Source of the DNA: Exiguobacterium sp. Helios
GTDB taxonomy: Bacteria > Bacillota > Bacilli > Exiguobacteriales > Exiguobacteriaceae
DNA length: 64,000 bases
Assembly (NCBI RefSeq): GCF_014524545.1
Contig: NZ_CP053557.1
Coordinates: 521,501-585,500 of the forward strand
Reading direction: 5' to 3'
A model generated the notes under the pieces. It was not told the DNA's origin, did no database searches, and saw only the letters and a program-made list of their open reading frames with translations. Below are positions 17,723 to 26,712 of this stretch, piece by piece; the first letter of the stretch is position 1; the number at the start of each line of letters is the position of its first letter. Made by a program: the position numbers and the translations under genes.

Positions 17723-18210
17723 CTTGTCTCATCCTCTCAAATTTGGGTGTTGTTTTTGTATATTTGGTAGTTGTTGTCTGCATCGTTCTGAACAGCATAC
17801 GCGCCCGGATTGGAATTGGATTTAAAAAAGATTAAAAAATATGAAAAAAATTCAAAATCATTTAACTAACTTGCAAAGAAACTAAGTGTTTTCCTATTAT
17901 ATGTACGAAATCATTGTGTGGAATTTAACGAATCAACTACTTAATTAACACGCAGAGATATCACCGGATTGGCAAAAAATCGCCATAGTGTCAGCGGTCT
18001 GGGAATTGTGTAACCGCTTATACTTAATGAGCGTTCACAAGCTGGACATATTTTTCGCGGATGTACGGAAAACTGAAATCACTGAAGGAGTGGGGAGAGA
18101 AAAGAAAACGTAGAATAAGACAGCAGACTCATGACAACACGTGTGCCATCATAACTCATCCTACATACTGTCATGAGAACATCTACTTAACGAAGAAGCG
18201 GGGATTGAAC
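17723..18210. other. Divergent intergenic region of the surface cluster
   Basis: 488 bases between two divergent units. It is strongly A/T-rich around 17810-17960 and should hold promoters for both. I see no recognisable Fur, CsoR or CopY box, although short dyads exist. An ATG at 18061 is in frame with the PepSY gene but would add 50 hydrophilic residues and has no good ribosome binding site. Confidence 0.5.
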
Positions 18211-19590
18211 ATGAATCAACTCGAGACGAGGGGAACAGAACAAAAAACGGAAAACCGTTCCGCGTCATCATTTTACCGGACGGTTTGGCGCTGGCATTTT
18301 TATGCCGGACTGATTTTTGCACCATTTCTCGTCATGCTTGCCGTGACGGGATCGATTTACTTATTCAAACCACAAATCGAGAATGTTTTATATCAGAAGT
18401 ATTATGAAGTGACACCGCAAGAAAACCGAATTTCAGCGACGGCACAAATCAATGCTGTCAAAGCAAACTATCCGGACGCAAGTATTACGAAGTACCGTCC
18501 CGGAGAAACCGATGCGCGGTCGAGTGAAGTGAAGATTGCGACGGCAGAGGCCTCGTCGACGGTCTTCATCAATCCGTATACAGGGAAAATCATCGGTGAA
18601 CTGGTGGATGATGACCGGATCATGAATAAAATCGAAGAAATCCACGGCGAACTGATGGCCGGGAGGATTGGGGACCGGATTGTCGAACTTGTTGCCTGTT
18701 GGGCGATTGTCTTAATCGTAACGGGGCTATTTTTGTGGTTCCCGCGTAAAAAATCAACAGGGTGGTCCGGTGTCTTGATTCCACGACTGCGCCAAGGGAA
18801 AAAAATCTTTCGACGTGATTTGCATGCTGTACCGGCATTTTGGATTACAGCCGGGATGTTATTCCTGATTTTGACGGGACTGCCGTGGTCCGGTTTTTGG
18901 GGGACGAGTTTTCAATCTGTCGCTACAAACCAAGGGCTTGGTTATCCGCCATCCATTTGGGGAGGCGAGGCACCGGTGTCAGCTGTTCAAACAAAAGATG
19001 TCGCAGAAGTCCCATGGGCAGCCGAAACACTCGACGTGCCGAAATCAAACGTCGAAGGGCTTGTACCGGCGTCGATTGACGATATCGTGTCGATTGCGAA
19101 ACAACAGGGTATGGATCCAAGTTATGCCATCAGTATTCCAAGTGATCCGACAGGCGTCTATACGCTGTCGGCGTATCCTTCAAAAGCAGAAAAGGAAGCC
19201 ACAATCCATCTTGATCAATATTCCGGAGCCGTCTTGGCAGATTATCGTTTTGATAACTATGGTCTTGTCGGTAAAGCGGTCGCGCTCGGGATTACTTTGC
19301 ACAAAGGAACGGAATTTGGTCTGATCAATCAATTGATCAGTTTAGCGATTTGTCTCGGAATCATTTTAGTCGCGGTCAGCGGATTCTATTTATGGTTGAA
19401 ACGGAAACCGGGCAAAGGGATGGGCGCACCAAAAGGACCGCCGGCGAAATCAATCAAGTGGTTTATTCTCGTTTTGATTGTGCTTGGCATACTGTTCCCG
19501 CTGGTTGGTCTGTCGTTAATCGTTGTCTGGCTGGCCGATTTCTTCATCATCCGACGGATTCCGGCTGTAAGGAGGTTTTTGAATGCGTAA
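18211..19590 (+). CDS. PepSY-associated membrane protein
   Basis: 459 residues from the ATG preceded by GAAGCGGGG. There are four membrane helices. The first, in WRWHFYAGLIFAPFLVMLAVTG, carries the typical W-H pair; PepSY domains follow at about 70-150 and 270-370 (VFINPYTGKIIGEL, and YPSKAEKEATIHLDQYSG). LHAVPAFWITAGMLFLILTGLPWS is the second membrane hallmark. Homologues serve as heme-containing ferric or cupric reductases or accompany siderophore uptake. Here it overlaps the next lipoprotein gene by 8 bases and sits in a copper-type neighbourhood, so metal reduction is a plausible role. Confidence 0.85.
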   Translation: MNQLETRGTEQKTENRSASSFYRTVWRWHFYAGLIFAPFLVMLAVTGSIYLFKPQIENVLYQKYYEVTPQENRISATAQINAVKANYPDASITKYRPGETDARSSEVKIATAEASSTVFINPYTGKIIGELVDDDRIMNKIEEIHGELMAGRIGDRIVELVACWAIVLIVTGLFLWFPRKKSTGWSGVLIPRLRQGKKIFRRDLHAVPAFWITAGMLFLILTGLPWSGFWGTSFQSVATNQGLGYPPSIWGGEAPVSAVQTKDVAEVPWAAETLDVPKSNVEGLVPASIDDIVSIAKQQGMDPSYAISIPSDPTGVYTLSAYPSKAEKEATIHLDQYSGAVLADYRFDNYGLVGKAVALGITLHKGTEFGLINQLISLAICLGIILVAVSGFYLWLKRKPGKGMGAPKGPPAKSIKWFILVLIVLGILFPLVGLSLIVVWLADFFIIRRIPAVRRFLNA

Positions 19591-20068
19591 GTCAATCAAA
19601 GGCATTTTACTAAGTGGACTGATTGTGACAAGTAGCGGTCTTGCAGGGTGTGCGGTCACATCGGACGCGGCTCAGCAATACGCTGTTGCCATCCCTTTAT
19701 CGGTAAAATTTGAAATGCCGAAAGTACTGAAAGCCGATCAGGAGAAACAGTACCGATTCGGAGCGACACTTTGGCAGAATCAAAAAGCAGTTAAAGAAGC
19801 GGAGTATGTCCATTTTGAAATCTGGAAAGCAGATGGAACACTTCAGTACAGTATGGAACCGGCAGATGAAACGAAACCGGGAGTTTATTCGATTGAGAAG
19901 AAATTGCCAAAGGAAGGTCTGTATTACATCAAGGTTCATGCCAGCAGTAACGGTGCGATGATTATGCCGACACAACAATTCATTGTCGGTCAACTGTCCG
20001 CCAACGATTTAAAAATCTTACAGGGCGGTGCCAAACCTGCCGGTGGAAGCAGTGGGCATCATCATTAA
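19583..20068 (+). CDS. YtkA/FixH-like lipoprotein with a histidine tail
   Basis: 161 residues. A lipoprotein signal ends in LAGC (20-23). The body has the YtkA-like immunoglobulin fold of extracytoplasmic metal-related proteins (YVHFEIWKADG, PGVYSIEKKLPKEGLYYIKVHA). The C-terminus GGSSGHHH could bind a metal ion, and GAMIMPTQQF supplies methionines. The start overlaps the stop of the PepSY gene, AGGAGG being 12 bases upstream, so the two are coupled. A copper- or heme-related role is inferred. Confidence 0.8.
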   Translation: MRKSIKGILLSGLIVTSSGLAGCAVTSDAAQQYAVAIPLSVKFEMPKVLKADQEKQYRFGATLWQNQKAVKEAEYVHFEIWKADGTLQYSMEPADETKPGVYSIEKKLPKEGLYYIKVHASSNGAMIMPTQQFIVGQLSANDLKILQGGAKPAGGSSGHHH

Positions 20069-20081
20069 AAAATAAGACAGC

Positions 20082-20119
20082 AAAACAGGACGATGGATAA
20101 AAATCCGTCGTCCTGTTTT
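20082..20119. terminator. Terminator after the PepSY-lipoprotein unit
   Basis: A 16-bp stem (20082-20097 with 20104-20119, one G-U pair) with A/T flanks on both sides, serving converging units. Confidence 0.88.
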
Positions 20120-20137
20120 CATGTGCAATGGATTAAA

Positions 20138-21148
20138 TTAATCATCATCTCCATGAGGTCCGTGGGCATCCCCTTGATCGTCTGAATCATCCGACTCGTC
20201 GTCATCTCCAGAATCATCTGATTGTCCATCATCATCCGACGATTCATCTTCTGATTCCATTTCGTGTCCATTCACGAATTTGACTTCGACTTGAAGACTT
20301 TTGATGGGCGTCGGAAGCTGTAAGGCTTGAGTGACCTGTACTAAAAGTTCTTCTTTTGTCATCGAGGCAGTAAGCGTTAACCGTTCGCGTAAAGTGGCAC
20401 TATCTTTGATGCCGATTTCATCCTTGACGCGTAATTCGTTCCGGCGATGTTCACTGCTGTAGCGCCATTCGAATTTTTGTTTGTTCGTATCAGTCAACTT
20501 GATCATTATTCGTTTGATTTCCTGACTGTTTTGGACGCCGTCCTGATCTGCGTCTTCCTGACCATCGCGAACACCGTCATGATCACTGTCGGCATGGGTC
20601 GGGTCTGATCCCAGTTCGAATTCGTCCTCGTTATTCAGTTGATCTTTGTCTCGATCTTCTTCCCCGTCCTTTAGACCATCCCGATCAGAATCAGCTTGGA
20701 TCGGTTGTGTGCCGACAATAAATTCTTCTTTCGTCGTCAGGCTGTCAGCATCTTGATCTTCTGCCGCATCGGAAATCCCGTCTTGATCCGTATCTTTTTT
20801 CAAGGGATTAAGCTTGGCAAGATACTCCTGTTGATTCGTCACGCGATCACGGTCCGCATCTTCTTGCCCGTCAGCCAGCCGGTCATCGTCTGTGTCTTTT
20901 TTGGTCGGATTCAACTGCAATTGATACTCTTGGAGATTGGTCAGCCGATCACGGTCATGATCAGCCGTCGCTACGGTTTTTCCATACCCTAAATGATACT
21001 TACGCTGCCAGGAATCCGGAATCTTGTTTTGATCCCGATCGACTTGAGTCACTGCCTTTTTCTTTGGTTTTGTCTTGGCGTCGACCGATACGACCGACTG
21101 GGAGAGACAGACGGAGGCGAGTAACGCTCCAATGATGATTCGTTTCAT
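20138..21148 (-). CDS. Secreted protein with thrombospondin type 3-like calcium repeats and an acidic tail
   Basis: 336 residues from the ATG at 21148, preceded by ACAGGAGTGA; the longer frame would mask the signal peptide (MKRIIIGALLASVCLSQSVV). Residues 35-210 contain about eight DxDxDG-type loops (DHDRDRLTN, DTDDDRLADGQED, DTDQDGISDAAED, DSDRDGLKDGEED, DSDHDGVRDGQED), each able to chelate calcium. A globular segment (220-300) and a very acidic Asp/Ser tail with two histidines follow. The protein is probably structural or adhesive at the cell surface. It is convergent with the preceding unit and divergent from the second MPNTG protein. Confidence 0.82.
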   Translation of the reverse strand: MKRIIIGALLASVCLSQSVVSVDAKTKPKKKAVTQVDRDQNKIPDSWQRKYHLGYGKTVATADHDRDRLTNLQEYQLQLNPTKKDTDDDRLADGQEDADRDRVTNQQEYLAKLNPLKKDTDQDGISDAAEDQDADSLTTKEEFIVGTQPIQADSDRDGLKDGEEDRDKDQLNNEDEFELGSDPTHADSDHDGVRDGQEDADQDGVQNSQEIKRIMIKLTDTNKQKFEWRYSSEHRRNELRVKDEIGIKDSATLRERLTLTASMTKEELLVQVTQALQLPTPIKSLQVEVKFVNGHEMESEDESSDDDGQSDDSGDDDESDDSDDQGDAHGPHGDDD

Positions 21149-21406
21149 ACGTTCACTCCTGTTCCTGATGAAAAATAGTTTAAAAAGCGATCTTAAGAAG
21201 AGTTTAATCAAATTGTTCTAACATAAGGACGCACTTTCGAAAAACGAGTCAGTAAAAAACAAAATAGTTAAAGAGAGGAGCTGTCAAAACGCCTTACATT
21301 TTTCTAGGAAAAATATTTTAAATAAAAAATGTAAAAAAATAAAACTATTTGTGAACTGCTTACGTTATCTATGTGTAGTTCAAAAAAACAAAGGGGTGTT
21401 CATAAG

Positions 21407-22786
21407 ATGAAGATGAAAAAGTCGTATCTCGCCGTCCCACTCAGTGCCGCATTATTGATTCCAGCAGCAGGCGTCAGTGCCCATGGTCATGAAGATCATA
21501 GCAAGATGTCCCACAGCTCGGGCAAAGTATCGCTAGATGTCTCGTCTCCCGCATCGGATTTGCGAGCGACGCTCGATCAACTTTTATCTGAACATGCGTA
21601 TTTAGCAGTCGTCGCCATGCAAAAAGGCATTGACGGCAAAAAAGATTTTGATCAAGCAGCCGCTGCGTTAAATCAAAATACAGATGATTTATCGGCAGCA
21701 GTCGGATCCGTCTACGGAGATGAAGCCGGCGAAGCGTTCAAAAAGATTTGGTCAAGTCATATCGGCTATTTCGTGGATTACGTGAAAGCAACAGGCGCCA
21801 AAGATGAGGATGCTAAACAAAAAGCATTAAAAGAACTGGATGAGTACCGCGTTGAACAGGCCGCTTTCCTTGATAAAGCAACAGAAGGACGCTTAAAAGC
21901 AGCAGATTTGGAAGCCGGATTAAAAGTCCACATTACGCAATTGTTGACCTCATTCGACAGTTACGTCGCCGGTGATTATGACGCCGCCTACAGCAACATG
22001 CGAAAAGCGATCGAGCATATGTACATGGTCGGAGAAGGATTATCGGGTGCCATCGTTACGCAGTATCCGGATAAATTCAAAAATACAAAAGTCGATACAC
22101 CGGCTGCTGACCTCCGTGCCGGATTGAACCGGAACTTCTCGGAACATGCGGCACTCGCTGTCCTCGCGATGCAAAAAGGAATCGACGGAGCGAAAGACTT
22201 TGATGCGGCAGCAGGTGCCTTGAATGCCAATACAGAAGATTTATCAGCTTCAATCGGCTCGGTCTACGGCAGTGAAGCCGCGCAACAATTCAAGAAAATC
22301 TGGTCGAGTCACATCGGCTACTTTGTAGATTACGTGAAAGCGACAGGTGCGAAAGATGATCAGGCACGTGACATGGCCGTGAAAGAACTGGATGAATACC
22401 GTGTCGAACAAGCTGCTTTCCTTGATGCCGCTACAGAAGGGCGTTTGAAATCAAAAGACTTGGAAGAAGGACTGAAGGTCCACATCGATCAATTGTTACT
22501 GGCCTTTAACAGCTACAATGAAAAAGACTACGACAAAACGTACCCGGCGATCCGTGAAGCCTACGGTCACATGTACGGTGTCGGTGAAGGAACAGCGACG
22601 GCAATCGTCGATCAGTTCCCGGATAAATTTAAAGGCGCACCGGCCGGTATGCCGAACACCGGTCTTGGTGGAACGGCTGAATCACAATCATCCACATCAA
22701 ACGGCATCCTTTGGTCATTACTTGGAATCGCAGCCGCTTCGATCCTCGGATTCTTCGGACTTCGTGGACGTCGCTCACAACAATAA
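21407..22786 (+). CDS. Sortase-type surface protein with two histidine-bearing helical repeats (paralogue 2)
   Basis: 459 residues. A signal peptide is followed by a histidine-rich stretch (AHGHEDHSKMSHSSG). Two repeats (about 48-225 and 231-409) each carry four conserved histidines: H63, H118, H175, H204 and H247, H302, H359, H388. The motifs SEHA.LAV.AMQKGIDG and WSSHIGYFVDYVKATG are nearly identical between repeats. MPNTG at 415-419, a membrane helix and GRRSQQ finish the sorting signal. It heads the unit with copC and copD, separated by a terminator. Metal binding is inferred from the histidine spacing and context; the family is unnamed to me. AAGGGGTG precedes the ATG. Confidence 0.8.
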   Translation: MKMKKSYLAVPLSAALLIPAAGVSAHGHEDHSKMSHSSGKVSLDVSSPASDLRATLDQLLSEHAYLAVVAMQKGIDGKKDFDQAAAALNQNTDDLSAAVGSVYGDEAGEAFKKIWSSHIGYFVDYVKATGAKDEDAKQKALKELDEYRVEQAAFLDKATEGRLKAADLEAGLKVHITQLLTSFDSYVAGDYDAAYSNMRKAIEHMYMVGEGLSGAIVTQYPDKFKNTKVDTPAADLRAGLNRNFSEHAALAVLAMQKGIDGAKDFDAAAGALNANTEDLSASIGSVYGSEAAQQFKKIWSSHIGYFVDYVKATGAKDDQARDMAVKELDEYRVEQAAFLDAATEGRLKSKDLEEGLKVHIDQLLLAFNSYNEKDYDKTYPAIREAYGHMYGVGEGTATAIVDQFPDKFKGAPAGMPNTGLGGTAESQSSTSNGILWSLLGIAAASILGFFGLRGRRSQQ

Positions 22787-22798
22787 TCGGACAACCGA

Positions 22799-22824
22799 AC
22801 CCGCTGGAAACAGCGGGTCTTTTT
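22799..22824 (+). terminator. Terminator or attenuator between the MPNTG protein and copC
   Basis: ACCCGCTG (22799-22806) pairs with CAGCGGGT (22811-22818) around a GAAA tetraloop, followed by five T. No promoter is obvious before copC, so read-through may set a lower copC level. Confidence 0.8.
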
Positions 22825-22857
22825 CTACACATTTTACGCTTGAAGGAGGAGTTTACG

Positions 22858-23415
22858 ATGAAGGTCAAATGGCTTGTACTGTTTATTCTGGTCTTATCCG
22901 TCGTTCAGCCGTTTTCGGTCTCGGCTCACACGAGTCTAAAGAATTCAAATCCTGCAGAAGGCGAAGTCATCAAAGGGGACTTAACGAAAATTCGTTTGAA
23001 TTTCGATACGGCGATCGAGAAAACCAGTACGGTCGAACTGAAAACAGTTCAAGGTGACGTAGTTTTACTTGAGAAGCCCCTGATCATCGGCAATGAATGG
23101 AGTGCAGCCGTTCAACAAAAACTTGAGAACGGAACATATCTCATCCGCTGGAAATTGATTTCGGAAGACGGACATCCGGTCGAAGGCACGATTCGTTTCA
23201 ACGTAAAAGCAGCCGTTGCGTCAAGCGATGCTACTGAAGATCAAGATGCGGAAGCGGCAAAAGTGGAACCGCAACAAGCAAGCATCGTTCCGACCGAATC
23301 GGCCGAAACCGTCGAACCGGGATTGTTCCCGACCTTCTTACCCTGGATTGTGGCAGTCCTTGTACTCGCAATCGTCATCACGTTCTTCCTGCTCCGTCGT
23401 CAAAAACGATCATGA
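22858..23415 (+). CDS. CopC-domain copper-binding protein with a C-terminal membrane anchor
   Basis: 185 residues. Signal cleavage after VSA would leave His24 as the mature N-terminus (HTSLKNSNPAEGE), the residue that coordinates Cu(II) in CopC. The second family histidine is in SEDGHPVEG. A spacer rich in Glu/Ala precedes a C-terminal membrane helix and RRQKRS. It would bind copper outside the membrane and hand it to CopD. GGAGGAG stands 8 bases before the ATG; the stop overlaps copD by ATGA. An upstream in-frame start lies in the preceding terminator and is rejected. Confidence 0.87.
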   Translation: MKVKWLVLFILVLSVVQPFSVSAHTSLKNSNPAEGEVIKGDLTKIRLNFDTAIEKTSTVELKTVQGDVVLLEKPLIIGNEWSAAVQQKLENGTYLIRWKLISEDGHPVEGTIRFNVKAAVASSDATEDQDAEAAKVEPQQASIVPTESAETVEPGLFPTFLPWIVAVLVLAIVITFFLLRRQKRS

Positions 23416-24431
23416 GTGGCATCATCAGTGAACTGCTCATTTATATCGGCGGGGCACTTTGGGCAGGGCGGCTGCTGCTTCTGTTTGTGGCGGAAGATAA
23501 GAAACCGACAATCGGTCAATTAGACGGTCTTGCGTGTGCCGCTCTCGTCAGCATCGTAGTCGGTTCGGTCCTTCCGTTGTGGCGTGTAGTTTCTTATTTT
23601 CAGCAGGAAATGGACTTATCATTCCGTGAAGCATTACGGGCGAGTCTGTTTGATGTCCGGATCGGTACGTATTTTTTACTCGTCTACTTTACGGCATTGT
23701 GTGCCGCAATTCTGATTCTGACGGCACGGATTCGTCCGGCGATCCGCTGGTTCCTGCTTCTGCTGACGATTCCGCTATTCCTCGGAATCGCAGGGACGAG
23801 TCATGCAGCTGCCAAACAGGGTCTATACGGATTGTTGCTACAGGGCGGTCATTTTAGTTTAATGGCATTTTGGACGGGCATCGTGGTCGTCATCGGTTGG
23901 TGTGCCCGGGATTCCAAACACTGGTTATCGTTTTTGCGCTGGTTCAGTCCGTTCGCCCAACTGACATTTTTTGGTGTCATCGTGACCGGATTTTTCCTGA
24001 TGCGTCAAAGCGTTCCGTTAAGCGAGTACCGCAATGCCTGGAACGTCCCGTATGGCCAGGCCTTGCTGTGGAAACACCTGTTGTTAATTCCTTTGCTTGG
24101 TTATGCATTCATTAACGGGACACTCGTCAAACGGTGGTTACAGAAGGAACCGGCCTTTGATCCGCGGCGTGGTCTGCGTTTTGAGAGTTTGATTCTCGGT
24201 TGTATCTTTTTTGCGACAGCGACCCTGAGTAATCTGGAACCGCCAGATCTGAACACTCTTGGAGCAGTCAAGCCGATTCTTTGGTCAAACATCGTTCTTC
24301 TCTTAACAGGCGGTGGAAGTATCGGGCTGTTGCTGTTGGCCTATCAGAAACGCCTGCCGTTCCTGCTCGGCAGTCTGTTCAGTCTGCTTGGTGTCAGCCT
24401 CATCTATATCGGATTGTTATATACGCCTTAG
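23412..24431 (+). CDS. CopD-family copper transport membrane protein
   Basis: 339 residues with eight or so membrane helices (for example LLIYIGGALWAGRLLLLFVA, and GTSHAAAKQGLYGLLLQGGHFSLMAFWTG cut here into two adjacent parts). The GxSHAA and HF histidines within helices fit the CopD family, which moves copper across the membrane, probably inward. It is translationally coupled to the CopC gene, recreating as two proteins what Bacillus YcnJ has as one fused CopC-CopD chain. A role in copper import for the cell is inferred. Confidence 0.87.
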   Translation: MSGIISELLIYIGGALWAGRLLLLFVAEDKKPTIGQLDGLACAALVSIVVGSVLPLWRVVSYFQQEMDLSFREALRASLFDVRIGTYFLLVYFTALCAAILILTARIRPAIRWFLLLLTIPLFLGIAGTSHAAAKQGLYGLLLQGGHFSLMAFWTGIVVVIGWCARDSKHWLSFLRWFSPFAQLTFFGVIVTGFFLMRQSVPLSEYRNAWNVPYGQALLWKHLLLIPLLGYAFINGTLVKRWLQKEPAFDPRRGLRFESLILGCIFFATATLSNLEPPDLNTLGAVKPILWSNIVLLLTGGGSIGLLLLAYQKRLPFLLGSLFSLLGVSLIYIGLLYTP

Positions 24432-24552
24432 CACAGTCACCTTCGGAATCCGGGAATGGTGGCTTTGTTGCGTCCGGAGAAGTGACAGAGCGATCATTTT
24501 AAAAATTAAAAGATAGTTTTTCTGAAGAAAATATCCGTGCCTGATTTTCGGC

Positions 24553-24581
24553 GACATGCAGGAGTGGAAACTCGGTATACT
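24553..24581 (+). promoter_or_regulatory. Candidate promoter of the alkylation-repair operon
   Basis: A good -10 (TATACT, 24576-24581) has only a poor -35 (GACATG, 24553-24558) at 17-base spacing. A weak -35 would suit activation by methylated Ada, but no Ada box was recognised. Confidence 0.35.
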
Positions 24582-24607
24582 GAGGAAAAGAAGGGGAGGG
24601 ACACGTG

Positions 24608-25660
24608 ATGAATACCTTACCGGAAACGGATTATTATGAAGCGCTCGTCCGTCGTGATGCCTCGTACGAGGGGACATTTTTTGTCGGGGTCAAGACGACG
24701 GGGATTTTTTGCCGGCCGACTTGTCCGGCACGGAAACCGAAGCAACAGAACTGCGAATTTTTTGAGACGGCGAAAGAGGCATTACTCGCCTCGTACCGGC
24801 CGTGTTTACGCTGTAAACCGCTCGCTTACCCGGGGGACAGTGACGTCATTACCCGGCTGATTGCAGCCGTCGAAGCCAATCCTGAGAAACGGTTCAAAGA
24901 TGCCGACTTCCGGGAACTGGGACTTGATGCCTCGACCGCCCGGCGGCAGTTTAAGAAACGGTTTGGCATGACGTTTGTTGAATATGCCCGTTCCCGCCGG
25001 ATGGGACTGGCGATGAAGGAAATCCGCAAAGGACAACCGGTCATCGAAGCCCAGCTGGCGAGTGGTTATGAATCAAGCAGCGGCTTCCGCGATGCCTTTG
25101 CCCGTATTCTAGGGGCAACTCCTAAACGGTGGAGCGGAGCATATCTGCAGGCAAAATGGCTCGACACGCCGCTCGGACCGATGCTGGCGATTGCCGACGA
25201 ACAAGGACTGCACTTACTCGAGTTTGTCGATCGTCGCGGACTCGAACGTGAAGTGGAACGATTGCGACTGGCAGCCCGTGCTGTAATCGTTCCCGGTGAA
25301 GCGCCAATCTTCGAGCAGGTAACAGTTCAACTGGAAGCATATTTTGCCGGCGAACGTGACCGGTTCGACCTTCCGCTTGTTTTGTACGGGACGCCGTTTC
25401 AGAGACAGGTCTGGGAACAGTTGCAACAGATTCCTACGGGTGAGACGATTTCCTATCAGGAACTTGCCGTCCGCGTCGGAAATCCGGCTGCTGTCCGTGC
25501 TGTCGCCCGGGCAAACGGCGCCAATCAACTGGCGATTTTGATTCCCTGTCACCGGGTGATTCGTCTGACCGGAGATCTCGGTGGATATGCCGGCGGCTTG
25601 GCACGAAAAGCGGCCTTATTAAAATTAGAACGGACGAAGAGAGGATTGAATCACGTATGA
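24608..25660 (+). CDS. ada: Bifunctional Ada: methylphosphotriester sensor, AraC activator and O6-methylguanine methyltransferase
   Basis: 350 residues, near the 354 of Escherichia coli Ada. The N-terminal zinc domain has the four cysteines GIFCRPTCPARKP and YRPCLRCKPL, the first accepting methyl from phosphotriesters. An AraC helix-turn-helix follows (about 85-175; LASGYESSSGFRDAFARILG). The C-terminal methyltransferase has the IPCHRVI active site. Methylation converts it to an activator of its own operon. ATG at 24608 is chosen over GTG at 24605 because of AAGGGGAGGG. It overlaps alkC by ATGA. Confidence 0.93.
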   Translation: MNTLPETDYYEALVRRDASYEGTFFVGVKTTGIFCRPTCPARKPKQQNCEFFETAKEALLASYRPCLRCKPLAYPGDSDVITRLIAAVEANPEKRFKDADFRELGLDASTARRQFKKRFGMTFVEYARSRRMGLAMKEIRKGQPVIEAQLASGYESSSGFRDAFARILGATPKRWSGAYLQAKWLDTPLGPMLAIADEQGLHLLEFVDRRGLEREVERLRLAARAVIVPGEAPIFEQVTVQLEAYFAGERDRFDLPLVLYGTPFQRQVWEQLQQIPTGETISYQELAVRVGNPAAVRAVARANGANQLAILIPCHRVIRLTGDLGGYAGGLARKAALLKLERTKRGLNHV

Positions 25661-26712
25661 GTTTGATTAAAGATGTGTTTACGGATGACTGGCTGAATCG
25701 ATTGGGGAAAGCGGTGCAGGCACCGGACTTTAAAGACGTCGTTCAACAAGGGGACTGGGAGGAGCTGGCGTTTAAACAACGGGTCCGCCGGATTGCGACT
25801 GAGCTTAACCGTTATTTACCGGCTGACTTTGAGCAGGCGGCGACGCACCTCGGAACGATTGCCCTGGAGTTTCCGGGGTTGCCGGGCATCGTTTTTCCGG
25901 ACTATATCGAAGTCTATGCGCCGGGTGACGCCTGGGACCGGGCAATGTTAGCACTGGAACGGTTGACCCGGCACTCGACATCGGAATTCGCTGTCCGCCG
26001 TTTTCTGCTGGCGGATCAAAAACGATTTTTAGAGGTCGCGACGCAATGGAGTCAATCGAATGACGAGCACATCCGGCGCTTGGCGTCAGAAGGAACCCGT
26101 CCGCGTTTACCGTGGGGGCAGATGATTCCATCGCTGATTGCGGATCCTCGACCGGTCTTGCCGATTCTCGATGCACTGCTCGAAGACGATGCGTTATATG
26201 TCCGGAAAAGTGTTGCCAATCACTTGAATGATATCGCGAAGACTCATCCGGAACTCGTCATTGAACGATTAGAGCGGCTTGGAACGCATCCGCATACGGA
26301 CTGGATTTTACGCCACGCGTCACGAACTCTGTTGAAACAAGGCCACCGGGATGTCTTAAAAGCCTTTGGACTCGTTACGCGGGGAACTGTGACGGTCGAC
26401 GAACTGACGGTCACACCGACACTGGCAATTGGCGGAGAACTGGCTTTTTCCTTTCACGTGACGACGACCGAACCGCAAGTGCTGCGGATTGAATATGTGA
26501 TCGACTACGTCAAAAAACGGGGGACGAGTCAAAAAGTCTTCCGGATCAGCGAACGGCAGGTGACGGGACGGGAGACGTTTGCGAAACGGCAGTCGTTCCG
26601 GAACTTGACGACGCGCGTTCATTATCCGGGAACACATCAATTAACGATTTTAATTAACGGAGAAGCCTATGCGACGACGGAGTTTGATGTCACGAAGGAG
26701 GAAACAACATGA
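25657..26712 (+). CDS. alkC: AlkC-type 3-methyladenine DNA glycosylase
   Basis: 351 residues. Residues 1-235 are HEAT-like helical repeats with the AlkC/AlkD signature (LPGIVFPDYIEVYA, STSEFAVRRFLL, WSQSNDEHIRRLASEGTRPR, LYVRKSVANHLNDIAKTHP). Residues 240-350 look like the C-terminal immunoglobulin-like domain of AlkC. AlkC excises N3-methylated adenine or cytosine without base flipping. The start overlaps the ada stop and its own stop overlaps the next gene, so all three are coupled in an adaptive-response operon. Confidence 0.88.
   Translation: MSLIKDVFTDDWLNRLGKAVQAPDFKDVVQQGDWEELAFKQRVRRIATELNRYLPADFEQAATHLGTIALEFPGLPGIVFPDYIEVYAPGDAWDRAMLALERLTRHSTSEFAVRRFLLADQKRFLEVATQWSQSNDEHIRRLASEGTRPRLPWGQMIPSLIADPRPVLPILDALLEDDALYVRKSVANHLNDIAKTHPELVIERLERLGTHPHTDWILRHASRTLLKQGHRDVLKAFGLVTRGTVTVDELTVTPTLAIGGELAFSFHVTTTEPQVLRIEYVIDYVKKRGTSQKVFRISERQVTGRETFAKRQSFRNLTTRVHYPGTHQLTILINGEAYATTEFDVTKEETT

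Noticed and set aside
20138-21148. Dockerin or cellulosome-type protein
   Set aside because: The DxDxDG repeats fit thrombospondin type 3-like calcium loops; no dockerin pair, cohesin or catalytic domain is present.
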